A model generated the notes under the pieces. That model had not been told where the DNA came from and searched no databases. It saw only the letters and a list, made by a program, of their open reading frames with translations. A stretch of DNA of 64,000 nt. Origin: Tetradesmus obliquus. Lineage: Eukaryota > Chlorophyta > Chlorophyceae > Sphaeropleales > Scenedesmaceae. The position numbers and the translations under genes were made by a program. This document shows positions 46,370 through 57,861 of this stretch, piece by piece (within the stretch, counting starts at the first letter, position 1; each line of letters begins with the position of its first letter). The DNA lies in NCBI GenBank assembly GCA_030272155.1, contig CP126197.1:3154001-3218000 (forward strand), given 5' to 3'.

Positions 46370-49300
46370 CAGCACTGCAGCTGCAGCACTCGATCTTTGT
46401 AATGAGAGGTGCTGGCACTGCCTGCACCAGAAGATGTGGTTTGAACTGCAGCCGTTGGTTGCTGTGTCGGCTCGGCTAATTCTTGAGGACAATCGGCCGC
46501 TTATTTGCACACATAAATGTGCTTTGCCGCTTGCATGTTTTTGCCATGCACCTAAGCCCTGCGTGCGTCTCTGTGTTGCTTTGCCGGCATGCAGCACCGC
46601 TCGTCGGCTCCGGCTAGCTCAGGCGCTACTGCCTCAGCCGTGCAGAGCTGCAGCAGATGGGTGCAGTACCATGTGCTGCTGCTGTTATTGGCCAGAGCTG
46701 CCTGCATGCAAGCAGGCTTTGGGTGACTTGCCTGCGGCCAGCAGCTCTGTGGGGCAGTTTTTGCACGGGGAGTGAGTAAAAAGTGCTTGCAAAGTGCAAG
46801 TGAATGGAAATGTCGGCGCCATGGTTGGTTCTTAGATACATCCTAGGTGCATGGCTGGAGATATTATACATGTGGGCTGCTGCCATTCCGCAACAGCCTA
46901 GTGTTGCAAGTTGAGAGGGTGCTGAGCCCGCTTGCAGGCATCAACTAAAGGACGGAGGTTTCAGCTGTTGCATGCATGCATGCCCCTCAACAGACCCTGT
47001 GGTCGTTGCTGTTAAGATCGCGACCCTCCAGGGTGCTGTTGCTGGCGTGTTACAAACCGCGCTGACCGTTGTTATATTACGCAGCAGCATAACAAGTGCT
47101 GCTGCTGGGGTTTTGGGATATGGGGTGCTATGAAATGGCTGGAACTACAGGCAAACAATGCCAGCATAATACACACGCTGTCATGCGTGCGGCTGTGGAG
47201 GTGCTGGTGGTGTGGCTCGGGCCAGAACCTGCTGTGTGGGGCTTGCAGTTGAGGGGTTGTAGCTTGGGTGAAAAGAAGCACGCTTGCAGTAGAGGCAGGC
47301 TGTGGCTGCCATGCATACTTGGCTCCTGCTGCTGATTATGCGCTGTGCCGGTGCAGTGCGGATGCCCTGGGGCGGCTGCGGAGCATGGCGCATGCAGCAG
47401 AAGGGGTCGTTGCTGCTGCTGTTGTTCAGTTGTGAAGCAGCTGCTATGGTCAGTTGTGACGTGGCGCGTGTTGGATGTGGGATGGCGCGGTTGCGTGCTC
47501 AGTTGCTTTTCGGCAAGTGTGTTCGACAGCAGCATGGCGCTTGATCAAGGGAACGGTGCTCTGCATATCTGCTGGCTGCAGCGCAACCGCCACTCCATTG
47601 CGCTGAACACATGGCAGCAGCAGCAGCAGCAGTGTGCCTCGCGCCTGCTGCGTGGGCCTTTCCCTGCGGTGGCAGTGCTCATTGAATGTTGGCAGTGCGA
47701 GGGCATGCCGAGTAGTATGCGGAGCTGGTGGACATTTGGTGGGTTTCAACTACTGCCGGCTGCGTATTGCAGCTCATTTTTGTGATGCGGTGCATCCAGC
47801 ATGTGGGGCAGCCGCATACCTCGCTACCGCACGCGATGCACGTTGGTCTGCCAGGCACAGCGCCGTGCTAGTACGTGTGCGGTTAGTGACGTGTTGGGCT
47901 GTGGGTGCTGCTTCCTCTTTTGTGCTCAAGTTCCGGCTGCGCCAATCTTATGGCTGCCACGAAGAACATTAGTATCCTTATGATCAGAACGGGGCTGTTC
48001 CATGACGTGTGTGCTATCTAATGCCGTAATGTGTAGCTTTCTATGATGATTGTGCGGTGCTGCCTGCAGTTCTGTGCAGCCCTGGGCTGTTTTTTGAAGC
48101 AACTACAAATCGCCTGTTGTCAGGCTTGCCAGCTGTGGGTTGCTTTGTTTTGTGTGTCTGGTCTGTTGCCGTGTTTTTCTTTTGTCGCTGTCAGTATTGA
48201 ATTCGTGCCAGAGTGTTGCCCTGCTGCCTTGGCAGCAGTATATGTGTGGAGCTGTACCATAGAGTTTGGAGATCTGGGGAGTTTTTGGAGGGCATATATG
48301 ACTATTAGAAAGCATTTCAGCGACTGCATGCAATTGTAGAACAGCTGTTGCCAACAGCATCATGGATTTTGCGGCTGTCTTGAATGGACGTGGGTCACAC
48401 AAAACTAGTGAATGGCGCAACAGGCACCCTCCTGGGGGCCCTGCAAGCGCAGCAGCACGTGCTGTTGTGCACAGCAGCGCAGCGCTACCAGCACTGCAGC
48501 AGCAGTGGCGTGTTGGCTGCCAGCCGGAGCTGCTACTGATAGTTTCAAAACTAGAATTGTGTGGGCATATCGGGCTCCACACACAGTTAATATTTACTAT
48601 TGCATATATATCCGTCCTTTTACATGCTGGCCACATTGATTGTGAGCTTAATTGCTTGCTGCAAGGTACTGTAATGAATATTCCTTGGCGGATGTGTTGG
48701 GTGATGGAGGGTGATGGTGACTGTTACCAGTGCAACCACAGCCTGAAGGCCGGTAGCACTGCGCCAAATACTGGCAAGTGCCAAATGAATAAGCTCGTTG
48801 CACACACCTCCTTCGGGTGTCACGGGATCCTGGAATATTATGGGTTTCGTCATTCTACACACCATTTGAGTCTTCCACGAAAGACAGACCGCCCTGTGCA
48901 ACCACATAGGGCGCATCCTGTACAACCCCTCACATGCACAGATATGTCTGTGCACCCTGTACAGGGCGACTTAGCCAGATAAGGTTTTGTCTAAAACCTT
49001 GGCAAGCTCCAGACCAGGGATATGCCGGACCCCATATTTCACCATGAAAACGCGCCGCTGCAGCTACACAGCAACACACAGCCACACCACGCTTGGCTTA
49101 CATGACAGTATGTAATGTACAACTGCAGACCCCCTCAGCCCTAGCCTAGGTTCAGTTACCAAAGTAGGGCCAGGCCCACCCACAAAGGAGCCAGCCAAGG
49201 CTCATGGGCTTCAACCAGAGGTATGTTGAGCCGCGCGCCTTCTTCGCATCAACTTTGGGGCAGCTGCCCGCCGCCCACACCCAGCTCCTGTCTCCTCTGT

Positions 49301-49581
49301 TTTGTACTGCAGGGGACACAAGGCAATGCCTCCACCAGCAAGACACGTCTAACACCCCTCCTGTCTCCTTGTCCCTGTGAGTGACAGCCCGAGCTGAGCT
49401 GCTTGCAGCTTCCTATTTTACCAGGTGTCTGTGGTGGCATGTACCGCATGAACACACCGTGTAACCCCTCTGTCCGTCCTTGTCCCTCCTTCTTGCAAAA
49501 GGGCCTTGATCAGCTTGCAGGAGCAGCGCCTGCAAGCTCCTCATTGCGCTGCGCTGCCCAATGGCCCCTGATGCAACGCCT
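46370..49581. other. 3.2-kb intergenic region
   Basis: This is the second largest gene-free region. I see no motif-bearing frame and no exon chain on either strand. It has a small perfect stem AAGGTTTT-GTCT-AAAACCTT near 48982-49001. It contains the 3' flanks of two convergent genes (the membrane protein and UBFD1-like). Confidence 0.45.
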
Positions 49582-49634
49582 TCAGATGAGTGCGCGTAGC
49601 CCAATGAGGCGGATCTTTATGCCGCTCACGTACT

Positions 49635-49666
<32 letters not shown>

Positions 49667-50357
49667 CAGGCCAGCGCAGCGGCAGGCAATGCAGACCGCC
49701 AGTCGGCAAGAGATGCGTGAGGCACGCCAGCAAATCAACTCATCACCGACTGCTAAACACTGTCTGATGCGCCCCGCCCCGCTGGCACACATGGCTTGCT
49801 TGAAGGTGCACAGTTATGCTTTTACCATGCTTAGCATCACCCTATTTACATGGCCTGCGCACCTGGCTGGGGAATGAGCAGCCTGCCATACACAGCATCC
49901 ACACTCCGCGCACCAGCTTCCTGACGTGCCAATTACATGCCTGCTTTCAGCACATGCGTGTGCAATGAACCCGGGCAGTGTGGCAACCATCGCCTGCGCA
50001 CCTGACTGGGGAAGAGTCCATCCAAGGTCAGAAAACTATCCATATCACATGCTCGTGTCATGATGGGACATGCCCCGCCCGTTCCCTCTGCCAGAGATCT
50101 GCCGAACACAGCATTGTTTGTTATAACCCTAGCAGGATAGATCTTTTTGACACCCACTTCGTCCGACTACTCTCATCTGCTTTACATGCTAAAAACTCTG
50201 CAAACTCCATGTTAACAGCCGCCGCACCTGGCTGGGGAAGAAGTAGAGCCAGTAGCGGCTGCTGCTGCCCGCCCCCAGCCCCAGTGACACCACGCTGTAG
50301 CCCGGGTGCTCCGCGATGGGCCACGACTCGATCTTGGCTATGCTGCCGTACGGCACT

Positions 50358-50409
<52 letters not shown>

Positions 50410-52444
50410 GACCACAAGCAAGATGCAGCAGGATAGCGTGGCGGCAGGAGGTGCACCAGTAGGCCGACAGGGTGGCGTGAAACTGCCTGTGTTGCAGCAA
50501 GTTGACGAACCATGGATGCATCGGCACATGCGTGGAGGCAGCTAGCTTTATATCGGACATGGTGCATGACCCGTAGTGTATGACGCAAGGACCACCAACA
50601 AGAAGTGGCTGCGGCCATGGCGGCATGTGCAGAGCACTGTAGGGCATTAATGAGGCAGCATTGCTTGCAGGTGAACGGTTGTGTATTTACCATGCCTAAA
50701 ACTGTCATATTGCAGCAGCCACATGTGCAGGCTGCAGCAGCTGCCAATGCTACAGCGTGTGTGGTGCTGAGTCTGGGGCTGGGGCAAACCTTGGAAGCAG
50801 AGGACCTCTGCCATCAACTTACGTTTCTGCGTGGTTGTGGTGCTTGCGATCCACAGCTGCTGGCTCTCTGGCTTGAATGTTAACCGCACCTGCAGCAGCA
50901 GCAGCAGGAGGAGGAGGAGGAGCAGCAGGAGCAGGAGCACAGCGAAGCTGAGATACCTAGTGCTGCTTAACCTCATGCTCCGCTTCTGCTCACCCCTGCA
51001 GCAGCGAATCCCAAATTACAGGCAGCATGAACAGCCTCCGCCTTCGGACACAGCAACAATTCTGGCACGTCACACACATGCGGCTGACAAGCTTGTGCAT
51101 GCCCTACACCAATAACGTCCCTGATGTGACACGAGTATGACACCACATATCCCAGGTTGATATGCTCACAAAACCCGGGCGCCTGCTGCAGCCCACCTTG
51201 CTGCCCTGGCTGTTGTAGAGGCCGTTGAAGTTGAGCAGCGAGTCGGGCAGCGGCACCTGCCGCTCAGCAATGCCCGGCATGGCCTCCTCAGGCACGCCCT
51301 TGGCGATCACCTGCGGGGTGCAAGACATAGCACATAACAAATAGGTAACAAAAACATAACAAAACCGCTGGTCAATGCAGATGTACGGCACGCCCTTGGC
51401 GATGACCTGCAGGGCACACAAGCGCAAGACATGACAAGTAACAAACGTGTAACACAACAGCTGGTGGATGCAAGATGCCCGGCATCGCCTCCTCCGGCAC
51501 GCCCTTGGCGATCACCTGCGGGGTGCACATGCAAAACAAACATATTGATAGCCTGCTTGCATACAACTGACTGTAATCTCTAAGTCAATAACACATAGCA
51601 AACACAACACAACAGTTTATCGACACCGCTGGTGAATGCAAGATGCCCAGCATGGCCTCCTTGGCGATCACCTGTAGGGCACACACATGTAAAAACATGA
51701 CAAATAACATAACATATAACAAACATGTAACAACATCGTTGGTAAAAGCAACATGCAAGCAGCCTGCTAGAACTTGCCTTGAAGAGGCAGCACACAATTT
51801 TCTCTCAGCAAACACGCAGCGAATGTACTTTCTGATCCACATGTGGCAGACACCAGCCAAGCAATGAGGCGTGGCTTGCGAGCCTGCTGCGCATGTTCGC
51901 GTAACGTCTGATCGAACTATACCGCCCATTACTTGACAGCCTAGTAGGCAGACTCAATGCACCAAGTACGTGGGCATTATTACTCAAAACAGTCGCGCCC
52001 ACCTTTGCGTGCTGCGGCTGCTTGGTGATGTCTTCATCTTGCTTCGGCGCGTCCCACGCCATGCCGCCTGCGCCGCCGCTGCTGCTGGCTGCGCTGGCCT
52101 TGGCTGCCGCAATGTCTGCTTCGCTGCGGGAGCGGCATTTGAACAAAAGAGATGTCAGAGAAGAGACTCAGGCGACATCATACACAGTAAAATTGCTGAG
52201 CACAGAAACGTGGCGCATGCGCATGCCCGGTTGAGTGGAAGGTATTGCAGGGTATGGCAAAGTGCCAACAGGCCATACATCAGCTGGCCTCTGCAGCTGG
52301 CATCAAGCACCATGCACGTGGGGCACAGCAGTGTGGACATCGCTGACAGGCGCTTGCTAGCCGACAGTGCCACCAGCACAACGCCTGCAGCTGCTGCTAC
52401 TCGTCCCGCTGCTGCCGGTGTTGCGACCAATCCCTCTTCTTGCA

Positions 52445-52487
<43 letters not shown>

Positions 52488-53674
52488 TTGCTGCTGCTGT
52501 CTCACCTGGAGCCGATGAGCAGCACCTTGGCTCCATTCTTGATGCCCACCTGCAGGAAAGCAGCAGTAGGTACGTGCCATTTGAAAGAGAGGAGAGTTAC
52601 ATGTGTGGGTCCTGGTACAACTTGACCAGGGTGTTATCCTGCTGAGGATGTGAGCCACAGTGCCATATTGCCATACGTTACGGCCCCGCCATCACCTTTT
52701 GCAGCGTGGCGGCGTCGTCCTTGAGCAGTCCCTTGTACATCAGCTTCTGCTTGGAGGGGGGTATGGCCAGCGCCTTCTCCACCTCTGCGCTTGCAGCAGG
52801 CAGCACGCACAGCGCAGCACAGCTTTGTTTGTTGCTTTCATAGCCTGATTTGTCGTTTGCCCATCACTTTGCTGGCCAGCAAGCGACAGGCTTACAAGGA
52901 AAATGCAATCCCTTTGTCAACAGCACAGCACAGCACAGCACAGCACAGCACAGCACAGCACAGCACAGCACAGCACAGCACAGCACAGCACGCTGCAGGG
53001 AACGAAGCACAGACAGCACCGGGCAGAACAGCAGATACCAACATGACCATCCAGTCATAGTTGCTGCCAAGAGATGCGGTAATAGAAGAGGCGGTGCGGT
53101 GTTCTGTGTGCCATGTGCCAGCAGTTTTCTAAGCACATTTGCCATCCAGCCTATTGAACACATTGCTACCCCACTGCGATGATGCGCTAGGCGAGTCCAC
53201 AACAATGCAGCTGCAGGCCAGCCAGCGCACCTGCTTTCAAGTCAGCTACTGTGCTGGAGGCGGGCCGCTTGAGCTCTGCGCTGCTCTTGCCATACTGCAC
53301 CTGTGGTGACCACGTGTAAAAGACACAAGAGTTTGATTGTGCTTTGCTTAGTAGGAGTCAGGAAGAACCAGCAACATGCACGGCTCACAGAATTCAGCAC
53401 AAACACCAAGGTTGCATGGAGGAGTGGCTTCTTGACACCAGACGACGCTGCTGGGCAGGAGATTTGATCAAGGCTGTAGGGTACACTGTTAAATGCTATA
53501 ATACGCGGCATCTACCTTGAAGGTGACTTGTGGTGTGTCCTGCTGCTCTGGAGCTGTGCCAGTATCCTTCTGCTCTGCTGCTTCTGCTTGTGGTGCTGAT
53601 TTCGACGACTCCTGCACCACAGCAGCTGTCTCTGCTGCCTTTGAATCCACCTCAGGAGCTGCTACGTCCGCCAT
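49582..53674 (-). CDS. UBFD1: UBFD1-like ubiquitin-domain protein
   Basis: Nine exons (53516-53674, 53231-53300, 52696-52784, 52506-52549, 52003-52123, 51197-51310, 50823-50889, 50228-50355, 49582-49632) give 280 residues, slightly shorter than animal UBFD1 (~309). After an acidic Ala/Glu/Gln-rich N-terminus, residues ~50-130 are a ubiquitin-like fold (VTFKVQYGKSSAELK, then PPSKQKLMYKGLLKDDATL, then NGAKVLLIGS). The C-terminal half has the UBFD1-specific VRLTFKPESQQLWIA, IESWPIAEHPGYSVVSLGLG and YWLYFFPSQYV. In animals the protein binds polyubiquitin and influences NF-kB; in algae its role is unknown. The last exon adds only 16 residues and replaces the usual ending. It follows Trm10 on the same strand with 339 bp between. 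Introns carry exon-edge copies. Confidence 0.92.
49634..49664 (-). repeat. (CTG)~10 tract at the UBFD1-like exon 9 acceptor
   Basis: On the minus strand the CTG run ends in CTGCAG, the acceptor of the last exon. Equivalent tracts precede exon 8 (50358-50406) and, more briefly, exon 7 (50892-50908). Confidence 0.85.
49852..50016 (-). repeat. two extra tails of UBFD1-like exon 8
   Basis: On the minus strand, the exon 8 end and donor (TTCCCCAGCCAG|GTGCG) recur at about 49991-50016 and 49852-49878. Both lie downstream of the genuine donor at 50227 and are followed by the same GCAGGC. Confidence 0.75.
51384..51680 (-). repeat. three extra heads of UBFD1-like exon 6
   Basis: On the minus strand, the acceptor and first 20-45 bases of exon 6 (GCAG|GTGATCGCCAAGGGCGTGCC...) recur at about 51384-51412, 51474-51521 and 51642-51674. 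All lie upstream of the genuine start at 51310. The intervening intron filler, rich in AACATA-type sequence, is repeated as well. Confidence 0.88.
52921..52991. repeat. pentanucleotide microsatellite (CAGCA)~14
   Basis: A perfect run of 5-bp units fills part of intron 2 of the UBFD1-like gene. It is the only pentamer array in a window dominated by triplet repeats. Confidence 0.95.
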
Positions 53675-54013
53675 CTGGTCCCTACTAGATCGCCGTGTGC
53701 TGTGCAAGCAGCTGGGAGTGATGAGGTTGAGTGACTCGGCCTCGCGGAGTGTTTGCAGACGCTTGTTGTCAGCACCCTTCAGCATATTCGCAGCTTACAG
53801 CACGACGTTTTCACCTCGGCTGCTGGCGAGACAGCTGGACCGTCATCGAGCGCAAACCCTGCTGACATGGCATGCCCAGATTCAAATCAAAGAGGCAGCC
53901 AGGCTGAGCCTGGTGGAGTTCTGAGAGTGAAGCTGAGCAGAGGTGCACACCGAATTCTACTGGATCATTTTGCTGATATGTATGTTGGTGCACACTCAAT
54001 TACCAACGCGGTG
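53675..54013. promoter_or_regulatory. short gap between Trm10 stop and UBFD1-like start
   Basis: These 339 bp must hold the Trm10 3' end and the promoter and leader of the UBFD1-like gene, both on the minus strand. No distinct element is visible. Confidence 0.4.
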
Positions 54014-54529
54014 TTACAACCGGCTGGCAGCAACCACTGCCTGTGTCTGCTGCTTCCTGTCTGCTGACCCTCGCCGCTTCCGTGCTGGCAGCGCCTGTTG
54101 CAGCGCATGCACCCAGTCCCCAGTCCTGTTGAATTCCACCAGCGCCACCACCACATCTGACACAGTCAGCACTGGGCGCGTGCTGGCTCCTGCAAACCCT
54201 AAACCCAGCTGCCCCGCATACTCTGCCACTGGCAGCCGCACCGTCTGCACCCCATGCCGCACCCCAAACCCTGCTGTTAAGCCCTTACACACGCTGCGGT
54301 CAACTATCCCGCCAATTACATAAACCTTGTTAGGTTTCAGCTCCTGCAAGGGCTCATCGGCGTCTGGAGATAACACCACAAGCTGCTCAGGTGGCAGCAG
54401 CTGCAGCACATGCTCTGTGTGCTTGTTGATGGGCCAGCTGTTGGCCCCCATGTGCTGCGCAGAAGTTGCCAGGTGGCCTGTAAAGGAGGTCACAGTGAGC
54501 GCCACTGGCTGGGAAGATCTGCACAGTCA

Positions 54530-54566
<37 letters not shown>

Positions 54567-54628
54567 TGCCAGGTGGCCAGTAAAAGAGGTCACAGTGCGC
54601 GCCACTGGTTTTAAGAACCTGCAAAGTT

Positions 54629-54676
<48 letters not shown>

Positions 54677-55041
54677 CAGCTGGTGACTGGCAGTTTGGGT
54701 TTATGACACAAACACACACTTGAGGGTGCCTTCCAATCTAAACAATCCAGGAGCCGTATGTAGTCGTCCTATACACATGCACACATACGCTCACCTCCTG
54801 TTGAGTGACACGCTCAGCTCAATCTGCTTGGCCAAGCTGCGGACCTCACGGCTGCTGTCAGCAGCAGCACGCTGCCACGCAGTCCTGGCATGCCGGGAGT
54901 GCTTGCTGCTGCTGCTGCTGCTGCTGCTGCTGTCACTGCTGTTGCTGGTGCTGCTATCTGCTGAGGTGCTGCTGACTCTGCTGGGCAGGTCTGACTGAGA
55001 ATGTGAAATGCCAAAGTCAGCTGCAGCTGCAGCTGCTGCTG

Positions 55042-55075
<34 letters not shown>

Positions 55076-56122
55076 CTGCACCTGCTGCTGCTCACTAGAC
55101 TGCAGCAGCTGCCGGCTGCCACTGGCACTACTGCTCTCGCTGCTGCTGTTGCTGTTGCTGCTGCTGCTGCTGCCGTCCTCGTGCACACAATACGAGCAGT
55201 CTATGACAACCTTCAGCCCGTGTTGCAGCGCATGTTGCAAATCAGCCTGCTGCTGCTTTGCTGCAGCAATGCGCAGCGTGGTTGCCTCTGCCTCATAGGC
55301 TGCCCTGGCAGCTTCTGGCAGCTCAGCGAGCTGAGCTTCCTCAGTGGCCCTGTGCAGCAAAAGGGCACACATAGTGTTCATACAATGTCCTGCATACAAT
55401 ATCCTGCATACAATGCCCTGCAAACAATGTCATACAATGTCCTGCAGCTGTAAGACATGTGCCGGCCAGCCGCGCTTTGTCAGTGGCCTTGTGCAGTACT
55501 GCACTAGTGCAGGGGAGGGGCACACGTACATGTCGTGTTGTACTTCAGTGCATGTTTTGGAGTGATTACAAGGCACCAGGCAGACGGGTCCGCTGTGGAG
55601 GGTTGCATCACATCCATAACTGCAGCACTGCGCTTTGGTGTGACGATCTGCAGCAGGCTGTTAACAACAAGATGTGAGACTTCGAGGCATTGAAGTGTGT
55701 CTCAATCGTGACAGCCAGACCTTGCGCTGCCCATGCATATGCAAGCTGCTGTGATGCCTTTGGTAGCTGCTCCTAACACATAGCTGCCACGAAAATGCAC
55801 TGCACGGCACCTGTCCAGCCACTTACTTGAGCTGCTGCAGCCGCTGCCTTCGATTTGACCTGTCCCGCTCGTGCCTCATTCTGTTGTACAAGATGCGCCG
55901 CGCGTCCCAAAAGGAAGGCGGCAGCTGCTGGTATGCTGCTGCAGGCTGCAGGATAGTGGTATCTGAAAGCTGCGCCTCACTGCTGCTGCTGGTGGTGTCA
56001 ATGTTGGTGTTGGAGTTGCCTGCTGTGCTGCAGTGGGGGACAGCTGCTAGCCGTGCAGGTCTGCACGTGGCGCCATGTGCAACAGCTGCTGGGCCAGCGT
56101 TACAGTGGCGCCTCAGACTCAT
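54014..56122 (-). CDS. TRM10: tRNA (guanine-N1)-methyltransferase, Trm10 family, with large low-complexity insert
   Basis: Exons 55827-56122, 54795-55349 and 54014-54518 give 451 residues. Trm10 enzymes methylate N1 of purine 9 in tRNA using S-adenosylmethionine (SPOUT fold). Visible hallmarks are a basic Arg-rich stretch near residue 90, VVIDCS at 146-151, EVRSLAKQIELSVSLNRR at 267-284, LVVLSPDAD at 330-338, KVYVIGGIVDR at 348-358 and TGDWVHALQQALPARK near the C-terminus. About 105 residues of Ser, Ala and Gln runs sit between VVIDCS and EVRSLAK. In known Trm10 proteins this is a short connection, so the insert interrupts the N-terminal part of the catalytic fold. Nuclear or cytosolic action is likely; no clear organelle peptide is seen. 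It diverges from ALG8 with 490 bp between start codons. Confidence 0.93.
54534..54690 (-). repeat. extra head of Trm10 exon 3 between two triplet tracts
   Basis: On the minus strand, 54565-54623 repeats the first ~60 bases of exon 3 (CCAGTGGCGC-CACTGTGACCTC...GGCCACCTGGCAACT) with its own TTTGCAG acceptor. It is bounded by CTG tracts at 54534-54564 and 54629-54675. It reads in a shifted frame, so using it would break the protein. Confidence 0.88.
55380..55505 (-). repeat. short tandem repeats and decayed exon 2 head in Trm10 intron 1
   Basis: A ~14-bp motif (TCCTGCATACAA-like) repeats about five times at 55384-55455. Just beyond, 55470-55500 on the minus strand resembles the exon 2 head (GCACAAGGCCACTGACAAAGC versus GCACAGGGCCACTGAGGAAGC), with its acceptor AG lost. 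Confidence 0.65.
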
Positions 56123-56215
56123 CTGGCTTCGCTCTTGCAGCGCTGCTAAAGCTCAGCTTTTAGTCTGATCAGAATGCTGCAGGCTGGTGTCATCAGCACA
56201 CCCGCTGTTGCTGAG

Positions 56216-56246
<31 letters not shown>

Positions 56247-56612
56247 TTGCAGCAGCCAGGCTGGCATGCTGAGCAGAGCTCAGGTGTTCTGTGCAGCTTG
56301 CGTCACTTGAATTTGTTACAGGCGACAAAACAAGCCAGGTGGAATGCCTGCAGACCACCAGCACGCTTGAAACTTCAAACCATGTTTCAGGGTGTCATGA
56401 CAGCTGCTGTAGCCAGGGTTCTTGACGTGAGTTTGTTGCGCTCGCCACACGACGAGCATCGAACTGCACCAACAGGAGCTGTTTTAGTTATATGTCTGGG
56501 ATGCAGCTGGGCTTGCTTCCGAGCACTGTCTGCCCTGCGCGCAAACGGGCATCAGCACTGATACCATCTATGTTGCGATTGTGACCAACCCTATATATAA
56601 CAATCATACAGG
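56123..56612. promoter_or_regulatory. divergent promoter region, Trm10 / ALG8
   Basis: These 490 bp separate two start codons that point apart. A CTG tract lies near 56220-56250. TATATATAA at 56592-56600 is only 13 bases before the ALG8 ATG, too close to be an ordinary TATA box. Assignment is by position only. Confidence 0.4.
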
Positions 56613-57693
56613 ATGGATATGTGTTTTGACTGGCGGCATCGCCTGGCTCTGGCGGTGGTTTGTCTACAGCTGATGCTGGCCCACCCCAACACATATCGTT
56701 CAACAGACTTTGAGGTGCACCGGAATTGGCTAGCCATTACGTACCAATTGCCCATCAGCAAGTGGTGAGCAGCAGATCTTCGAAATGAGGCCAGCAGGCG
56801 CGTGCCAGCTGTACACCACAGCAGGCAGCAGGAGACGCAGGCAGTACAGCAGCAGCAACTGCTTGCAACCAACCACTTGGCTGTTAGTCCTGCAGCCTTT
56901 TGTTACACATTGTGCGCTGTTCAGCACATGGCGACTCTTTGACTTGCTCGCAAGCCCTGCTTCTTGCTGTGAATCATGCTGCCTCCTGTGAATTGTGCTG
57001 CAGGTATTATGAGGCCACTTCAGAGTGGACCCTTGACTATCCGCCGCTCTTTGCATGGTTTGAATGGGCCATGGCGCAAGCAGCACACTTTGTCGACCCC
57101 AAAATGCTCTCCGTCAGCAACTTGGAATATGACAGCCCTGCAACAGTGCTGTGCCAGCGGCTATCTGTTTCAGTCACTGGCTTGGTGCTGGTGGCAGCAA
57201 TGCTGCATGCCACGCAGCGCAGCAGGGATAGTCCTGCAGGGCTTACGGCGTTCTTCCTGGCGGTTTGCAACGCGGGACTGATCATGGTGGACAACATCCA
57301 CTTCCAGTACAATGGGGTGCTGCTGGGTGCGTAGGGGGCCGCTGCTGCAGCAGCACAGCAATGCTGCTTATGTGCAGAAGCAGCGGCAGTAGATGGTGCA
57401 AATGTTAGCCCAAGGCACCTTCAGATATCACAAGAGAGGGGTGACACTGTATTGTGGCAGCTACGGCAAAAGCAGCAGCAGCAGTGCTGCTGGTGGCATA
57501 GACGGTACAGTCATTGTCATTTGGAAGACGCTCCACAGTGTCAGTGTCCAATTGCTGGTCCTGCTTACACGTGCGCTACTGTCTCGCTGATATGACTGCA
57601 GGGCTGCTACTGTGGCCCATTCTGATGCTTGAGGAGCTGCGCTACTTGCTGGCGGGCGGCCTGTTTGCGCTGCTGCTCCTGCTGCTGTTTGAA

Positions 57694-57728
<35 letters not shown>

Positions 57729-57830
57729 ATGCCTGCAGGGCTGCTACTGTGGTCCATCTTGATGCTCGAAGAGCAGCGCTACTTGCTGGCGGGCGGCCTG
57801 TTTGCGCTGCTGCTCCTGCTGCTGTTTGAA

Positions 57831-57861
<31 letters not shown>

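Noticed and set aside
46370-49581. Numerous 60-177-codon frames in the large gap
   Set aside because: None has a recognisable motif or joins to a neighbour in phase. They overlap each other on both strands, as expected by chance.
56591-56600. TATATATAA as a TATA box for ALG8
   Set aside because: It lies 13 bases before the start codon, too close for a normal promoter with a 5' leader.
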